The notes: a model not told the origin generated them from the letters alone. 44,391 nt of DNA from Aureococcus anophagefferens (GCF_000186865.1 NW_008705576.1:880088-924478), one strand, 5' to 3'; positions 29,273 to 40,269 are shown, numbered from the stretch's first letter. Made by a program: numbers and translations.

Positions 29273-32200
29273 ATGGACGCTTGCCTAGAGCTATCGGCAT
29301 CTCCCCAGATCGAGATCTACGAAACGGCCGCAGCGCGCGACGCCATGCTCGCCGCGGAAGAGCCCGTCGCCCCCGCTCCGACGCCGACGCTCTCGCCCAA
29401 CGCGACCAACGCGACGAGTCCCGCGACGGCCGCAACGACGAACACGTCCCCGCCGGCCGCGGCGGAGGCGCTTCCGCCGCCGCCCGCCGCCGCGGCGCCG
29501 CCCGCCGCCGCCGCGCCGCCCGCCGCGCCGCCCGCCCCCCAGACCGCGGACGCGTCGTCGGAGCGCATCCGCGTCGCCGTGCGCGTGCGGCCCGGCGAGG
29601 GCGCGCCCTCCGTCGCGCTCGACGCGACGCGCGTGACGCTGCGGACGGCGACGGGCGAGAAGCGCTTCGACTTCGACGGCGTGCTGGGCCAGGCCGCGAC
29701 GCAGGCCGAGGTCTACGACGCCACGGCGGCGTCGCTCGTCGCGCGCGTCTTCGAGGGCTACAACGCGACGGTCATGGCCTACGGCCAGACGGGCAGCGGC
29801 AAGACGCACACGATGGGCGAGCCGCTCGACGCTTTGAGCACGTCCCCCGGCGACGCCGGCGAGGGCGTCATCGGCCGCGCGCTCGGCGAGGTCTTCGCGC
29901 GGCGCGCGGCGTCGCCCGAGGCGACGACGGTCCACCTGAGCTACCTCGAGGTCTACAACGAGTGCGTCTACGACTTGTTGGCGACGCACGAGGACCGCGA
30001 GCCGCTGGGCGTCCGCGAGGACGGCGGCGCGGTCGTCGTGCCGGGCCTGAGCGAGCACGACGTCGCGGCCCGCGGCGCCGCCGACGCGCTGCTCCACCGC
30101 GGCGCCCTGCGGCGCCGCACGGGCGCGACGAAGATGAACGCGGGGTCGTCGCGGAGCCACGCGCTCCTCACGGTGCGCGTCGCGACGGCGAGCGGCGCCG
30201 TGGGCAAGCTCGTGCTCGTGGACCTCGCGGGCAGCGAGCGGGCGACGCGCACGGGCGCCGAGGGCGCGCGGCTCAACGAGGGCATCATGATCAACAAGGG
30301 CCTGCTGGCTTTGGGCAACGTCGTCTCCGCGCTCGCGGAGCGCACGGAAGCCTCCGGCGCCGCGCGCCACGTGCCCTTCCGCGACAGCAAGCTCACGCGG
30401 TTGCTGCGCGACTCGCTCGGGGGGTCGGCGCGGACGTACATGGTCGCGTGCGTGTCGCCCTGCGCCGCGGACGCCGACGAGACGGCGAACACGCTGCGCT
30501 ACGCGTCGCGCGCGCGGCGCATCTCCAACGTCGCCGTGCGCCACGCGGTCGCGGAGATGCCCGAGCGCGCGCTGATCGCGTCGCTCCGGAAGGAGAACGC
30601 GGCCCTCCGCGCGCGCCTCGCCGCCGGGGGCGCGGCGCCGGCGGCGCGGGTGGAGGCCGCCGACGCGGAGGCGCTCTTCGCCGCGCGGCGGGCCCAGCGG
30701 AGCGCCGAGGCCGCGCTTTAGGGGGCGAGAGCGGACGCGCTCGCGGCGACGCTCGCCGTCGACCGCTACCGCCTCGCCGCGGAGGCGGCGGCCGCGCCCG
30801 CGGACGATGAAAGCCCCCGGCTGGACCTCGTCCGGGAGCTCCGGGCCGAGCTCGCGGACGCCAGGGCCGAAGCCGCGGCGCTCCGCGGCGCGGACGACGC
30901 CGAGGCCGAGGAGACGTCGCAGCTGGCCGCTTCCCACACGCTCGCGGAGGAGGAGCGGCAGATGGCCGCGCTGCGGGCCCAGTTCGCCGAGGCCGTCGAG
31001 TCGCTGGACGCCGAGGTCGGCGCGCTCGAGCGCGCGCGCGACGCCGCGGCCGCGGACCTCGAGAGGGCGAAGCGCGCCGGCGGCGGCCAGGCGGACGCGG
31101 CGCTCCGCGAGGCGCTCGCGCGGCGCAAGGCCGCGCTCGACGCGAAAAAGAAGGAGCTCGAGGCCGCGAAAAAGGAGACGGCGCGCGTCGAGGGCCTCCG
31201 GCGCCGCGCGGAGTCCGAGGCGTCGAAGCTCCGCGTCGCGGCGGAGACGGCGAAGCGGCGCCGCGTCGAGGCCGAGAAGAAGCTCCGCGGCGAGGCCGCG
31301 CGCCGCGTCGACGACAAGAAGGCGGCCACGCTGCAGCTCGCGCGCGCGAAGCGCGGCGCGGAGAAGTCGGCCGCGGAGCTCGCCAAGCTCAAGGGCCTCG
31401 AGGNNNNNNNNNNNNNNNNNNNNNNNNNNNNNNNNNNNNNNNNNNNNNNNNNNNNNNNNNNNNNNNNNNNNNNNNNNNNNNNNNNNNNNNNNNNNNNNNN
31501 NNNNNNNNNNNNNNNNNNNNNNNNNNNNNNNNNNNNNNNNNNNNNNNNNNNNNNNNNNNNNNNNNNNNNNNNNNNNNNNNNNNNNNNNNNNNNNNNNNNN
31601 NNNNNNNNNNNNNNNNNNNNNNNGCGCGGCGGCGGCGGCCGCCGCGCGGTCCGTCGCCGGCGCGCCCGCGGCGCCGGCCGCCGGTGGCGCGCCCCCGGAC
31701 CCCAAGGCGCTCGCGGCGCGCCTCGAGGCCCACGTGTCCAACTCCGTCGCCAAATTCTCCGCGTCCAAGCTCAAGACGAACCCCTTCGTCGCGACGACGT
31801 CCGCCGACGCGCGCCTCGCGCTCCGCTGGTACCACAACTGCCTCGTCAAGGCCAAGATCCGCGCCGCGCGCGCGCCGCCGACGCCGAAGCTCCCCGAGAG
31901 CGCGAAGAAGGCCAGGGCGCGCGTGCCGCTCGCGGCCCGGCCCGTGCGGCCCCGGGGCCTCCCCGCGCAGGCGCCCGCGCGGCGCCTCGCGCTCAGCGGG
32001 CAGAAGAAGGCCGTGCGCTTCGACGACGACGACTCCGACAGCGCCTGGGAGAGCGACGACGCGGACGACGACGACGACTCCGAGGAGGAGCGGAAGCCGC
32101 GGAAGGCGAGCGAGCCCAGGAAGGCTCCCGACGCGCCGGCGGCCGGCGACGGCCTCGACGCCATGACCGTGCCCGAGCTCAAGGACCTGCTCCGGCCCGC

Positions 32201-32462
32201 GGGGCTCAAGCTCTCGGGCCGCAAGTCCGAGCTCGTCGCGCGGCTCCGCGACCACCGCGGCGCCCGGCCCGACGCGGCGCCGGCGGACGCGGCGGACCCC
32301 GCCGCCGCGCCGGCGGACGCGGCGGCGGTCTGCGAGGACGCCGAGGCCATGCTCGCGCGCCTCGAGGAGAAGCTCGCCGCGTCCGCGAAGAAGAAGCGCG
32401 CGCTGCTGGGGGACTCGCCGGCGCGGTCGCCGCTCGTCGACGCGACGAACCGCGGCGCCTAG
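29273..32462 (+). CDS. Kinesin-4-like motor protein with C-terminal SAP domain (stop codon and assembly gap inside)
   Basis: The N-terminal 95 residues are low complexity. The motor (about 100-425) has the P-loop GQTGSGKTHTMG near 171, switch I NAGSSRSH near 289, switch II LVDLAGSER, and the neck-proximal NTLRYASRARRISN, closest to kinesin-4/chromokinesin types. An in-frame TAG at 30719-30721 is followed, in the same frame, by uninterrupted coiled coil (for example RAELADARAEAAALRG) up to an N gap at 31404-31623. After the gap the frame leads to a SAP motif (MTVPELKDLLRPAGLKLSGRKSELVARL, split here only for length), a DNA-binding helix-extension-helix. Motor plus DNA-binding tail suggests a chromosome-associated kinesin. 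Stop, gap and frame change leave the join provisional. Confidence 0.7.
31404..31623. other. Assembly gap (run of N)
   Basis: 220 undetermined bases inside the coiled-coil part of the kinesin gene. The reading frame before the gap (frame of 30962) differs from that after it (frame of 30807), so the gap length is probably only an estimate, or an intron lies inside it. Confidence 1.
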
Positions 32463-32489
32463 GCGCGCATTTTCCGCTACATACAAAGT

Positions 32490-33713
32490 TTAGCCCCCGA
32501 ACGACCGCCGCGAGTCGGTCATCACGCGCGGCGCGGAGCACGAGTCGCACGTGTTCGCGTCGCCGTCGATGTCGATGGCCGCGGGGTCGTTGCTATGGTT
32601 GCAGAAGGCGCAGGTCCAGGCCTTGGTCATGCTCAGCTGGCGCTGCTTCGCCTTGAGCTGGTACTGGTCCCAGATGTCCTCGGCGTTGCCCGCCTTCGTG
32701 CGCCAGTCCGCGCTCGCCCGCATCCGCGCGACGGCGGGCAGCGCCGTCGGCTTCGCCGGCGCGGACCGCCTGCTCCGCGCGCGGCTCGGCGCGCGGCGCC
32801 GCGCCGCCGGCAGGGACACGACCGAGGCCGTCGACCGCCGGTGCCGCTCGCGGCGCTTCGGCCGCTGCGAGCCCGGGTCGGACCGCGTCGGCGACGCGGA
32901 CGCGCGGGCCTCGAGCCGCGCGACGGAGACGGCGACGCGCTCGCCGCTCCGCGGCCCCGCGGACCAGCGCATGCCGTCGACGTCGACCGTCGTCGGCTCG
33001 CGGGCCCGGAGCGCGCGCGTCGTGAGGCCCCGGCGCCCGCTCTTGGACACGGCGCTCGACCGCTCCGGGAGCCGCGGCAGCGCCGGGGCGCCGTCGAGGG
33101 GCGGCGGCGGCGGCGGCCGCGGCGACGCGTCGGGGCTCGGCGGCGCGTGGTCCGCGACGTCCGGCGTCGGCGGCGCGCCGCGCGGCCGGCGGCCGCCGGG
33201 CACGCGCGGCGGGTAGAGATCCGCGCCGTGCACGTAGACGTTGTTCCCGGACGGGTCCCGGAAGAAGACCGCCGTCTGGCCGTCGAAGTAGGGCGCGCTG
33301 ACGTACTCGTAGTCGACCCTGTGCTTCTCCAGGCGCCGGACGGTCTCGGCGAAGTGGTGCTGCGCGACGCGTACGCCAAAGTGCGGGAAGCGGACCGCGG
33401 ACCCGACGTCCTCGTCCTCGCAGCGGTAGTCGTCGCCCGCGAAGTGGGCCACGAGGTGGTGGCCGAAGAGCGGGTAGTCCTGGAGGTAGGGCGAGCGGAA
33501 CCTCGTCTCCCCGCAGCCGAGGACCTTGGTGTAGAACCGGTTCGCGACCTCGATGCTGTGCACCGGGAAGGCCTGGACCACCGTCCTCTCCTTGTCCATG
33601 TCCTTGTCGAGCGTGTACTCGAAGGCGAGGCCCCCGCGCCCCACCCACGTCATGCCCTCGTGGCAGCGCTCGTTGCCGAGGATCCTGCTTCTCAAGACGA
33701 TGCGCCAGTCCAT
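32490..33713 (-). CDS. Glyoxalase-fold (VOC) protein with C-terminal RanBP2-like zinc finger
   Basis: 407 residues. Residues about 45-170 form a vicinal-oxygen-chelate domain: HSIEVANRFYTKVLGCGE, DYPLFGHHLVAHFAG, FPHFGVRVAQHHFAE and AVFFRDPSGNNVYVHG, the typical order of bacterial-type glyoxalase/dioxygenase-like proteins with candidate metal ligands His and Glu. A disordered Pro/Arg-rich linker follows. The C-terminus carries W366-x-C368-x2-C371 ... C389-x2-C392, a RanBP2-like zinc finger with a longer than usual loop containing DIDGDAN. These fingers bind ubiquitin or single-stranded RNA in other proteins. The pairing with a VOC domain is unusual. The gene ends 27 bp from the kinesin stop (convergent). 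Confidence 0.75.
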   Translation of the reverse strand: MDWRIVLRSRILGNERCHEGMTWVGRGGLAFEYTLDKDMDKERTVVQAFPVHSIEVANRFYTKVLGCGETRFRSPYLQDYPLFGHHLVAHFAGDDYRCEDEDVGSAVRFPHFGVRVAQHHFAETVRRLEKHRVDYEYVSAPYFDGQTAVFFRDPSGNNVYVHGADLYPPRVPGGRRPRGAPPTPDVADHAPPSPDASPRPPPPPPLDGAPALPRLPERSSAVSKSGRRGLTTRALRAREPTTVDVDGMRWSAGPRSGERVAVSVARLEARASASPTRSDPGSQRPKRRERHRRSTASVVSLPAARRRAPSRARSRRSAPAKPTALPAVARMRASADWRTKAGNAEDIWDQYQLKAKQRQLSMTKAWTCAFCNHSNDPAAIDIDGDANTCDSCSAPRVMTDSRRSFGG

Positions 33714-33958
33714 GGCGCCGGGGCAGCCTTCGGGCGGCGTTTTGGGTCGCTCCTAAGGGGGCAGCCGCGCGGCGGAGCTCCGGGCCGCCGCGGCGCGGGC
33801 GGCGCCGCGGGCCCGGCGCGGAGCGCCAAGAAGTCCCGCGCGACGTGGGCGACGGAGGCGCTGATATGCGAAATTAGGAACGCGAGTTTCGTCAACGTTG
33901 GCTATTTGCGAGAGTACATACATACTGAAGTGACATTGAATTGTTGAAGTGGCAAAAC

Positions 33959-36900
33959 ATGAGCACCGACGAGCTGCTCCGGGCGCCGCTCCTGGAAAGC
34001 TACGACGACGATGCGGTGCTCCACAAAGAGCGCAGACGCGGCGCGCGCTGCGTGCTCCTCGTGCCCGTGCTTCTCTGCGCCGGCCTCGGCGCGGCCTCGT
34101 GGCGCCTGGGCGCGCGCTGGCCGCCGCCGCCGCCGAAGCGCTGCGCGGCGTCGTTCTCGGCGCGCTGCGGCGCCGCGGCCTGCGCGGTCGGCGCCGTCGC
34201 CGCCGCGCTCGCGGTCGTCGCCGCCCTGCTGCGGCGGCGGCGCCGCGTCGACCCGCGCGCGGCGCCGCAGGACGCGGCCGGGTTCGCGAGCACGTACACG
34301 TTTTGGTGGATGACGCCGACGCTGCGCGCGGCCAACGCCAAGGGCCGCCTCGACGCCGGCGACTTACCGAAGCTGCCGCGGAGCGACGGCGCCGCGCGCC
34401 TCGCCCGAGCGCTCAAGGCGACGTGGCTCGAGCGACCGGGCGGCGCGGGCGCGCTCTTCGTCGCGCTGCTCGCGAGGATGCAGCCGCGCGTCGTGCTCGG
34501 CGCTCTAGGCCACGGCTGGCTCTTCCTGGGCCTCATGTTCCTCGACCCGATCATCCTGCGGCGCTTGCTCGACGGCGCGGGCGCGGACTCGGCGGCCGCG
34601 GCGCGGCGGAACCTGGGCTACGCCGCGGCGCTGTCCGCGAGCATGTTCGTGCGCGTCGCCTGCATGGAGGTCTGCTTCTTCGGCAGCGTGCGGGCCATGA
34701 ACAACTGCCGCACGGCCATCGTGCCCCTCGTCTTCCGCGCGGCCGTCGGTTCGCGGACGGACGAGGACTCGGGCAAGCTCACGAATTTGATGGCGACGGA
34801 CGCGGACAAGCTCGGCCGCTGGAGCTGGACCCTCTTCTTCGCGGCCCAGTGGAGCTTCGCCGTCGTCTCGTTGCCCGCCGTGGCCTACTGCATGTACGAC
34901 CTGCTCGGCGCGGGGCAGGACAAGAGAGCGAAATTCCCAACTTCAAAGGCTCCTTTCTCGGCCGTTTTCCACTCGTTTCGGCTGATTTTTGGACGAGCGA
35001 TCATCTCTCGGAACGGTCTCGAAGCGTGAATGCTTTTTTTCGGAACGCGCGCGCGCGGAACACTCACGTTGAAGCGACGTTGAATTTCTCTTGTCCTGCC
35101 CAGGCTCGGCGCGGCGGCCTTGGTCGGCGCGGCCACGGTCGTCGCGGCGAACCAGGCCGCGCTCGAGATCGGGAAGCGCACGAAGCCGGCGGTGCTGCGC
35201 CTCCAGGAGGCGCGCGACGCGCGGGCGAAGCTGACGACGGAGATGCTCGCCGGCGTGCGCCTCGCGAAGCTCCGGGGGTGGACGGCGTCGGTGAAGGCGC
35301 GCGTCGCGGCCGCGCGCGAGGCCGAGATGGCGGCGCTGAAGACGACGCGGTACCTCGACGCGCTCAACGTCTTCGTGGGCTGCGTCGCCGCGCTCGCCGT
35401 GCCCGTGGCCATCTTCTCCTGGTACGCGCTCGTCGAGGAGAAGTCGCTGTCGCCCGCCGTCGCGTTCACGGCGCTGGCCTGGATCACGCAGATGGAGTGG
35501 TCCATCAACACGCTGCCCGACATCTACAATTTGTGGTCGTCGCTGTCGCCGTCCGTCGAGCGGCTGGCGGAGTTCCTCCTGCGCGCGCCGAAGGAGCCCG
35601 CCGCGCCGCCGCCGTTCCCGTCGGACGCCGCGGCCGCGGTCGACGGCGCCGTGGGCTACGGCGCGCGGGCCGTGGCGACGGCCAAGTTCGAGTGCCGGCG
35701 CGGCGAGGTCGTCGCCGTCGTCGGGCCCGTGGGGTCCGGGAAGAGCACGTTATTGCGGTCGCTCTGCGGCGCGGGCGCCGCGGTCGACGGCTGGGCGGGC
35801 ACGGCGCCGGGCCTCGCGCGCGCCTACGTGGGCCAGGACCCCTTCCTGCTCACGGGCACCGTCGTCGACAACGTCGCCTTCGGGCTACCCGTCGACGACG
35901 CGCGGGTCGACGCCTGTCTCCGCGACTGCGGCCTCGGGCCGGACCTCGCCGCGCTGCCCGACGGCAAATTGACGCCCGTCGGCCCGAGCGGCGTGCGGCT
36001 CTCCGGCGGCCAGCGGAGCCGCGTGGCGCTCGCGCGGGCCCTCTACGCGGAGCCGGACGTGCTCGTCCTCGACGACGTTTTTAGCGCGGTCGACGCGCAC
36101 ACGGGCGCCGCGCTCTGGGAGCGCGCCATCGCCCCGCTCGCGGGCCGCTGCGCCGTCGTGCTGGCGACGCACCAGCTCGCCTACGCGGCGCGGCCCGAGG
36201 TGTCGCGCGTCGTCGACCTCGGTCCGCGCGGCGCGGCCGCGCCGGCCCGCTCGATCGAGGACGCCAAGGAGGCGCCCGCCGTCGAGGAGGCGCCCGTCGC
36301 GGAGCCGAGCGTGGAGACGCACGCGCCGGCGCGGCGCGAGCCCGTGGCGCTGGAGGAGGTCGCGGCGGAGCTGCGGCGATTGCTCGCGGCGCGCGAGGGC
36401 GAGACGGTCGACGGCGCGCTCGCGGCGCGGCTCGAGCGGTCGCTCCTGGGCCTGGACGGCGACGAGCCCGAGCGCCGGAGGGGCGGCTTCATCGCGTACC
36501 GCGACTTTTTGCTGTACCTGGACGCCTTCGGGTCGCGCGCGACGAGCGCGAGCCTCGCGGCCATCGCCGTCGCGGCGTGCGGGTGCGCCGTCGCGTCGAA
36601 CGTCTGGCTCTCCGTCTGGGCCGACGACGGCGCGGAGGGCGCGGCGCAGACGCGCTTCCTCGTGGTCTACGCGGCCATCGGCGTGCTCCAGGCGGGGCTG
36701 CTCGCGCTGCAGACGATCCTGCTCACGCTCTGCGCGTTGGACGCGTCGAAGACGCTCCACGAGAAGATGCTCGACGGCGTGCTCGGCGCGCCCCTGCGCT
36801 TCTTCGACGAGACGCCCCAGGGCAACGCGCTGAACCGCTTCTTGCAGGACCTGGCGAACGTGGACGTCGACGTGCCGACGGTGTTTTTGGACCAGCTCAC

Positions 36901-38428
36901 GCGGACATTGACGGTCGCGTCGCAGCTCGGTCTCGTGCTCTACTTCGCGCCCTGGGTCGCGCTCATGCTGCCCCTGGCCCTGGTGCCCTACGGCTTCATC
37001 TTCTCGACGGTGCGCGTCGCCGCGCGCGACACGCGGCGCCTCGAGGCGGCCGCGCACGGCCCCTGCTACGCGCACTTCAACGACGCCTTACGGGGCCGGG
37101 AGACGGTCGCGGCCTTCGGCGCGCTGGACCGCTTCTGCGACGCGAACGCGCGCCTCGTCGAGGCCATGGCGACGGGCAAGTACGCGAACGACGCGTGCTC
37201 CAAGTGGTCGCAGGCGCTGACGACGATGAACGGCTGCGTTTTGTACCTCGCCGCGGGGCTCTGCGCCGTTTTGCTCGTGCGGCGGGGCGACGTGTCCACG
37301 GGGCAGCTCGGCCTCGTGCTGCTCTACGCGGCGTCGCTGCAGCGCGCGGGCATGGACTACATGTGCGGCCTCGCGACGCTCGAGGCGCAGTTCGTGTCCG
37401 TGGAGCGCGTCGCGGAGTACTGCCGCCTGCCGCGCGAGCGCGACGACGGCCGCGGCCGCGCGCCGGCGGCGCCGGGCAGCGCGGCGGCGCTCGTCGCGAC
37501 GGACGTGGCGCTGCGGTACCGGCTCTCGCGGCCCCTCGCGCTCCGGGGGGTTTGTCTGGCCGTCGCGCCGGGCGAAAAGGTCGCGGTGCTCGGCCGCACG
37601 GGCAGCGGCAAGTCGTCGCTCGTCGGCGCGCTCGCGCGGCTCTACCCGCTCGCGGCCGGCGCCGTGACCGTCGGCGGCGTCGACCTCGCGGGCCTGCCGC
37701 TCGCGGACGCGCGGGCGCGCGTGCGGGTGGTCGAGCAGAGCTCGACGTTGGCCAGGGAAACGGTCCGCGCGAACCTTCTGGGCCCTTCCGCGACCTGCGG
37801 CGACGAAACGGTCTGGGCCGCGCTCGACCGCGTCGGCGTCGCCGCGGCCGTGCGGCGCCTGCCGGGCGGGCTCGACCACGTCTGCGCGGAGCGCGGCGAC
37901 GACTTCTCCGCGGGCGAGCGCCAGCTGCTGGCCCTCGCGCGCGCGCTGCTGCCGGCGCCGCCGCCGCTCCTGCTCTGCGACGAGGCGACGGCGAACGTCG
38001 ACGAGGCGACGGACGCCAAGGTCCACGACGTCCTCCTGAGGGGCCTCGACGCGACGGTGCTCGTCGTCTGCCACCGCCTCGCCCACGTCGCCGCGTTCGA
38101 CCTGGCCGTCGTGTTGGACGACGGCCGCGTCGTCGAGGAGGGCCGGCCCGCGGACCTCCTCCGCGACCCGGCGTCGCGGCTCGCGGGGTTGGTGGCCGCG
38201 GGTAAGAAGGGTGGGTGTTGGTCCTTGCACTGCAAGTTGCTGAGGCAAGATGCCGCACTGGCACATGATGGGCTTCTTGTTCTCGATCAGCGCGCCGCCG
38301 CCGCCGCCACAATCGCCGGCGCTTCTGCTGATGCGGCTCTTTCGCACTCCGACACCGCCGCCACCGCCGCCGCCGCCAGCGACGCCGGCGCTTCTTCCGC
38401 TGCTGCTCGGAGTGCTGGCCTCTTTTGA
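33959..38428 (+). CDS. ABCC-type (MRP-like) ABC transporter, introner-split
   Basis: The exons are 33959-34902 and 35104-38428 (about 1,422 residues). The layout is TMD1-NBD1-TMD2-NBD2 without TMD0. NBD1 has Walker A GPVGSGKST (about 524), signature LSGGQRSR (about 614), Walker B VLVLDDVFSAVD and H-loop ATHQ. NBD2 has Walker A GRTGSGKSS (about 1145), a degenerate signature FSAGERQ, Walker B LLLCDEATANVD and H-loop CHRL. The ABCC family exports glutathione or other organic-anion conjugates across vacuolar or plasma membranes; the substrate is unknown. Intron 1 is introner D and lies inside a TMD1 helix. The C-terminus is uncertain: after LVAAGKK (38202: GGTAAGAAG, donor-like) the tail is low complexity and overlaps the next gene by 179 nt, so the true end may be near 38200. 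Confidence 0.85.
34911..35103 (+). mobile_element. Introner element D (intron of the ABCC gene)
   Basis: A 193-bp element. The TIRs, CGGGGCAGGACAAGAGA (34911-34927) and the reverse complement of CTGGGCAGGACAAGAGA (35087-35103), match at 16 of 17. A perfect 8-bp TSD, GCTCGGCG, lies at 34903-34910 and 35104-35111. The intron 34903-35103 starts with GC and ends CCCAG; splicing gives MYDLL|GAAALVGAATVVAANQ, in phase 2, continuing the expected ABCC transmembrane helix. The core TTCGGCTGATTTTTGGACGA (34978-34997) is shared with the other copies, but the outer TIR sequence is different. Confidence 0.9.
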
Positions 38429-40269
38429 ATTGCTGTGGATCGGCACGAGCATCATTTATTGGCGGCGGCACTTCTCTCACCGCACGCGCCGGCTCTCGGC
38501 GCGATCGCCGAGCTTTCGCAAACGTCCCAGTCTCCGAGAGGACTTCCGCGAGGAGGCCGCGCGGATGCTGACCGACTTTCGCGGCTCGCTCAAACGCGTG
38601 CTCGAAGTGACGGCGCCTTCACCGCGCGCAAGCTTGATTCGGGAGAGCACCAGCTTTTCGCCATCGGAGGTCTTCTCCGCCGCGGCCGCTGCCCTACGGA
38701 AACGGCCGAGCCTCGCGTCGGCGTCAACGCAGTCCAGCCGCAGCCTCGCGGACGCGTCTGCCGCCGCCGCCGCTGCGACGACCGATACGACGACGCCCGC
38801 TGGTGGCGCGCCCGCGGCGGTAGCAGCAACAGCTTCAGGCGGTATCTCTCCTGGCACGGCTTCCGCGCTCCACGCGCACGCGATGCGACGCCTCTCCTCG
38901 CGCGGCTCGATGAAAAGCGCCTCCTCGCGCTCGCGCTCGTTCTTCTCCCGCGCCGACAGTCGCGGCTCGATGAAACGCCTCTCCTCGCGCGCGCGCTCGA
39001 TCTTCTTTCGCGCCGACAGTCGCGAGGAGTTCGGTGACGCGGACGAGGAGGAGGAGGAGGACGAGGAGGACGACGACGACGAGGACGAGGAGGACGAGGA
39101 GCCGTTGTCGCCCGCCGTCGCGGCCGAGGCCCTCGACATGAACCACGTGCGTCTGTCCCTCGCGCAGTACGTGTGGGGCGCGCACTTGTCGCCGTGCCGT
39201 CGATCCTGCTGCTCGTCGTCGGTTTCGCGCAGCTGCTGCTGGCGACGGTGCTGCGCCGCCTCCGGCTGCTGCGCCGCCCGACCGACGCGGAGCTCCACTC
39301 GACGGCGTGCGACCTGCTGCTCGAGTCGTCGCTCGCGATCCAGTTCCAGGTGCTCCGCGCGGAGGAGTCGGGCGACGAGGTCGGCTCCTTCGTGTGGACG
39401 CCCTTCCCCTTCATGGTCGACGACGCCGAGTCGGGCGACGTCGCGCCGGCGGGGCGCGAGGGCACGCTCTTCTCCGTGGACGTCGACCTGACGCGGCGCG
39501 CCATCCTCAAGGCGACGCTCAACGAGGAGCGGCTCGGGCTCCCCGACCTCGTCGCGCTGCTCGCGCACGCGCTCGCCGCCGACCAGCATCCGAAAGTCCA
39601 CGCCTACGCCAACTGGGCCATCGACCCCGACGACGGCGTCGGCCACCCGTACCTCCGGCGCACGTCGGTGGTCACGGCCCTCTACAACCACTTTGGCAAG
39701 GCGAACGCGCCGTGGATCATGGGCCTGCTGCTCTCGAAAGGCGCGGCGCGCGAGCTCGACGCCGTCTTCGAGGCGTCGCTCGCCGTGACGCCCCCGCCGC
39801 ACGCGGAGGTGCGACGGCTCGTCGCCCACTCGCGGCTCGTGCGCTTCATCGTTCGCCTGCGCGGCCCGTTCATGCGCTGCTTCGACGAGCACCGGGAGGC
39901 CTTCCCCGCGAGCTATTCCGCCGAAGCGTACAGCCCCGCGTCTTGGCATCGGCGTCGACGACGCTCTTGACGCCTGCGTGGGTGCGTAGGTACTTCCTCG
40001 GCACCGTGATGCACTCGCTCGACCACTTCAACTACACGCGCTTCCTCAGCCCGTGGGCGCTGCTCGCCATGGAGGTGTCGCCGCGGCTCGAGACGCTGCG
40101 CGCGATCCAGGGCGTCGTGCGCTGCATGCTCTCCGACGACCTGCCGTGCGTGCTCTTCGCGCGCGAGTACAAGGACTCGCCGATGGGCTTCCACCGCGAG
40201 GTCTACCGCATCGCGCGCGAGATCGACCCATTCCTCGCGGCGCGGATGCAGACCTGCATCATTAGGTGA
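38250..40269 (+). CDS. Unknown membrane protein with Ser/Arg repeats (two frame breaks)
   Basis: I do not recognise this family. It starts at the ATG at 38250 with a Pro-rich segment and a hydrophobic helix (LLPLLLGVLASFELLWIGTS). A Ser/Arg-rich cytosolic-type region with two 20-residue repeats and an acidic run (about residues 260-285) follow. After a one-base frame break near 39170 comes a second helix (VPSILLLVVGFAQLLLATVL) and a conserved-looking domain (ILKATLNEERLGLPDLVALL, GHPYLRRTSVVTALYNHFGK). A second one-base break near 39945 leads to WVRRYFLGTVMHSLDHFNYT and FHREVYRIAREIDPFLAARM. The last codons overlap a strong donor, AG|GTGAGT at 40266, so an exon at 40337 may add SFVRQNAKQFGIPRIPEQLP. 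Confidence 0.55.
38901..39020 (+). repeat. Two tandem 60-bp units in the membrane protein gene
   Basis: Units 38901-38960 and 38961-39020 both start CGCGGCTCGATGAAA and end CGCGCCGACAGT. Each encodes a 20-residue Ser/Arg-rich block (RGSMK...FFSRADS and RGSMK...FFRADS). Confidence 0.85.

Noticed and set aside
30650..30721. 72-nt GT-AG intron that would remove the kinesin TAG
   Set aside because: It is in phase and ends TTTAG, but the removed sequence looks like normal coding coiled coil and the donor GGGTGGAG is weak. Kept only as an alternative.
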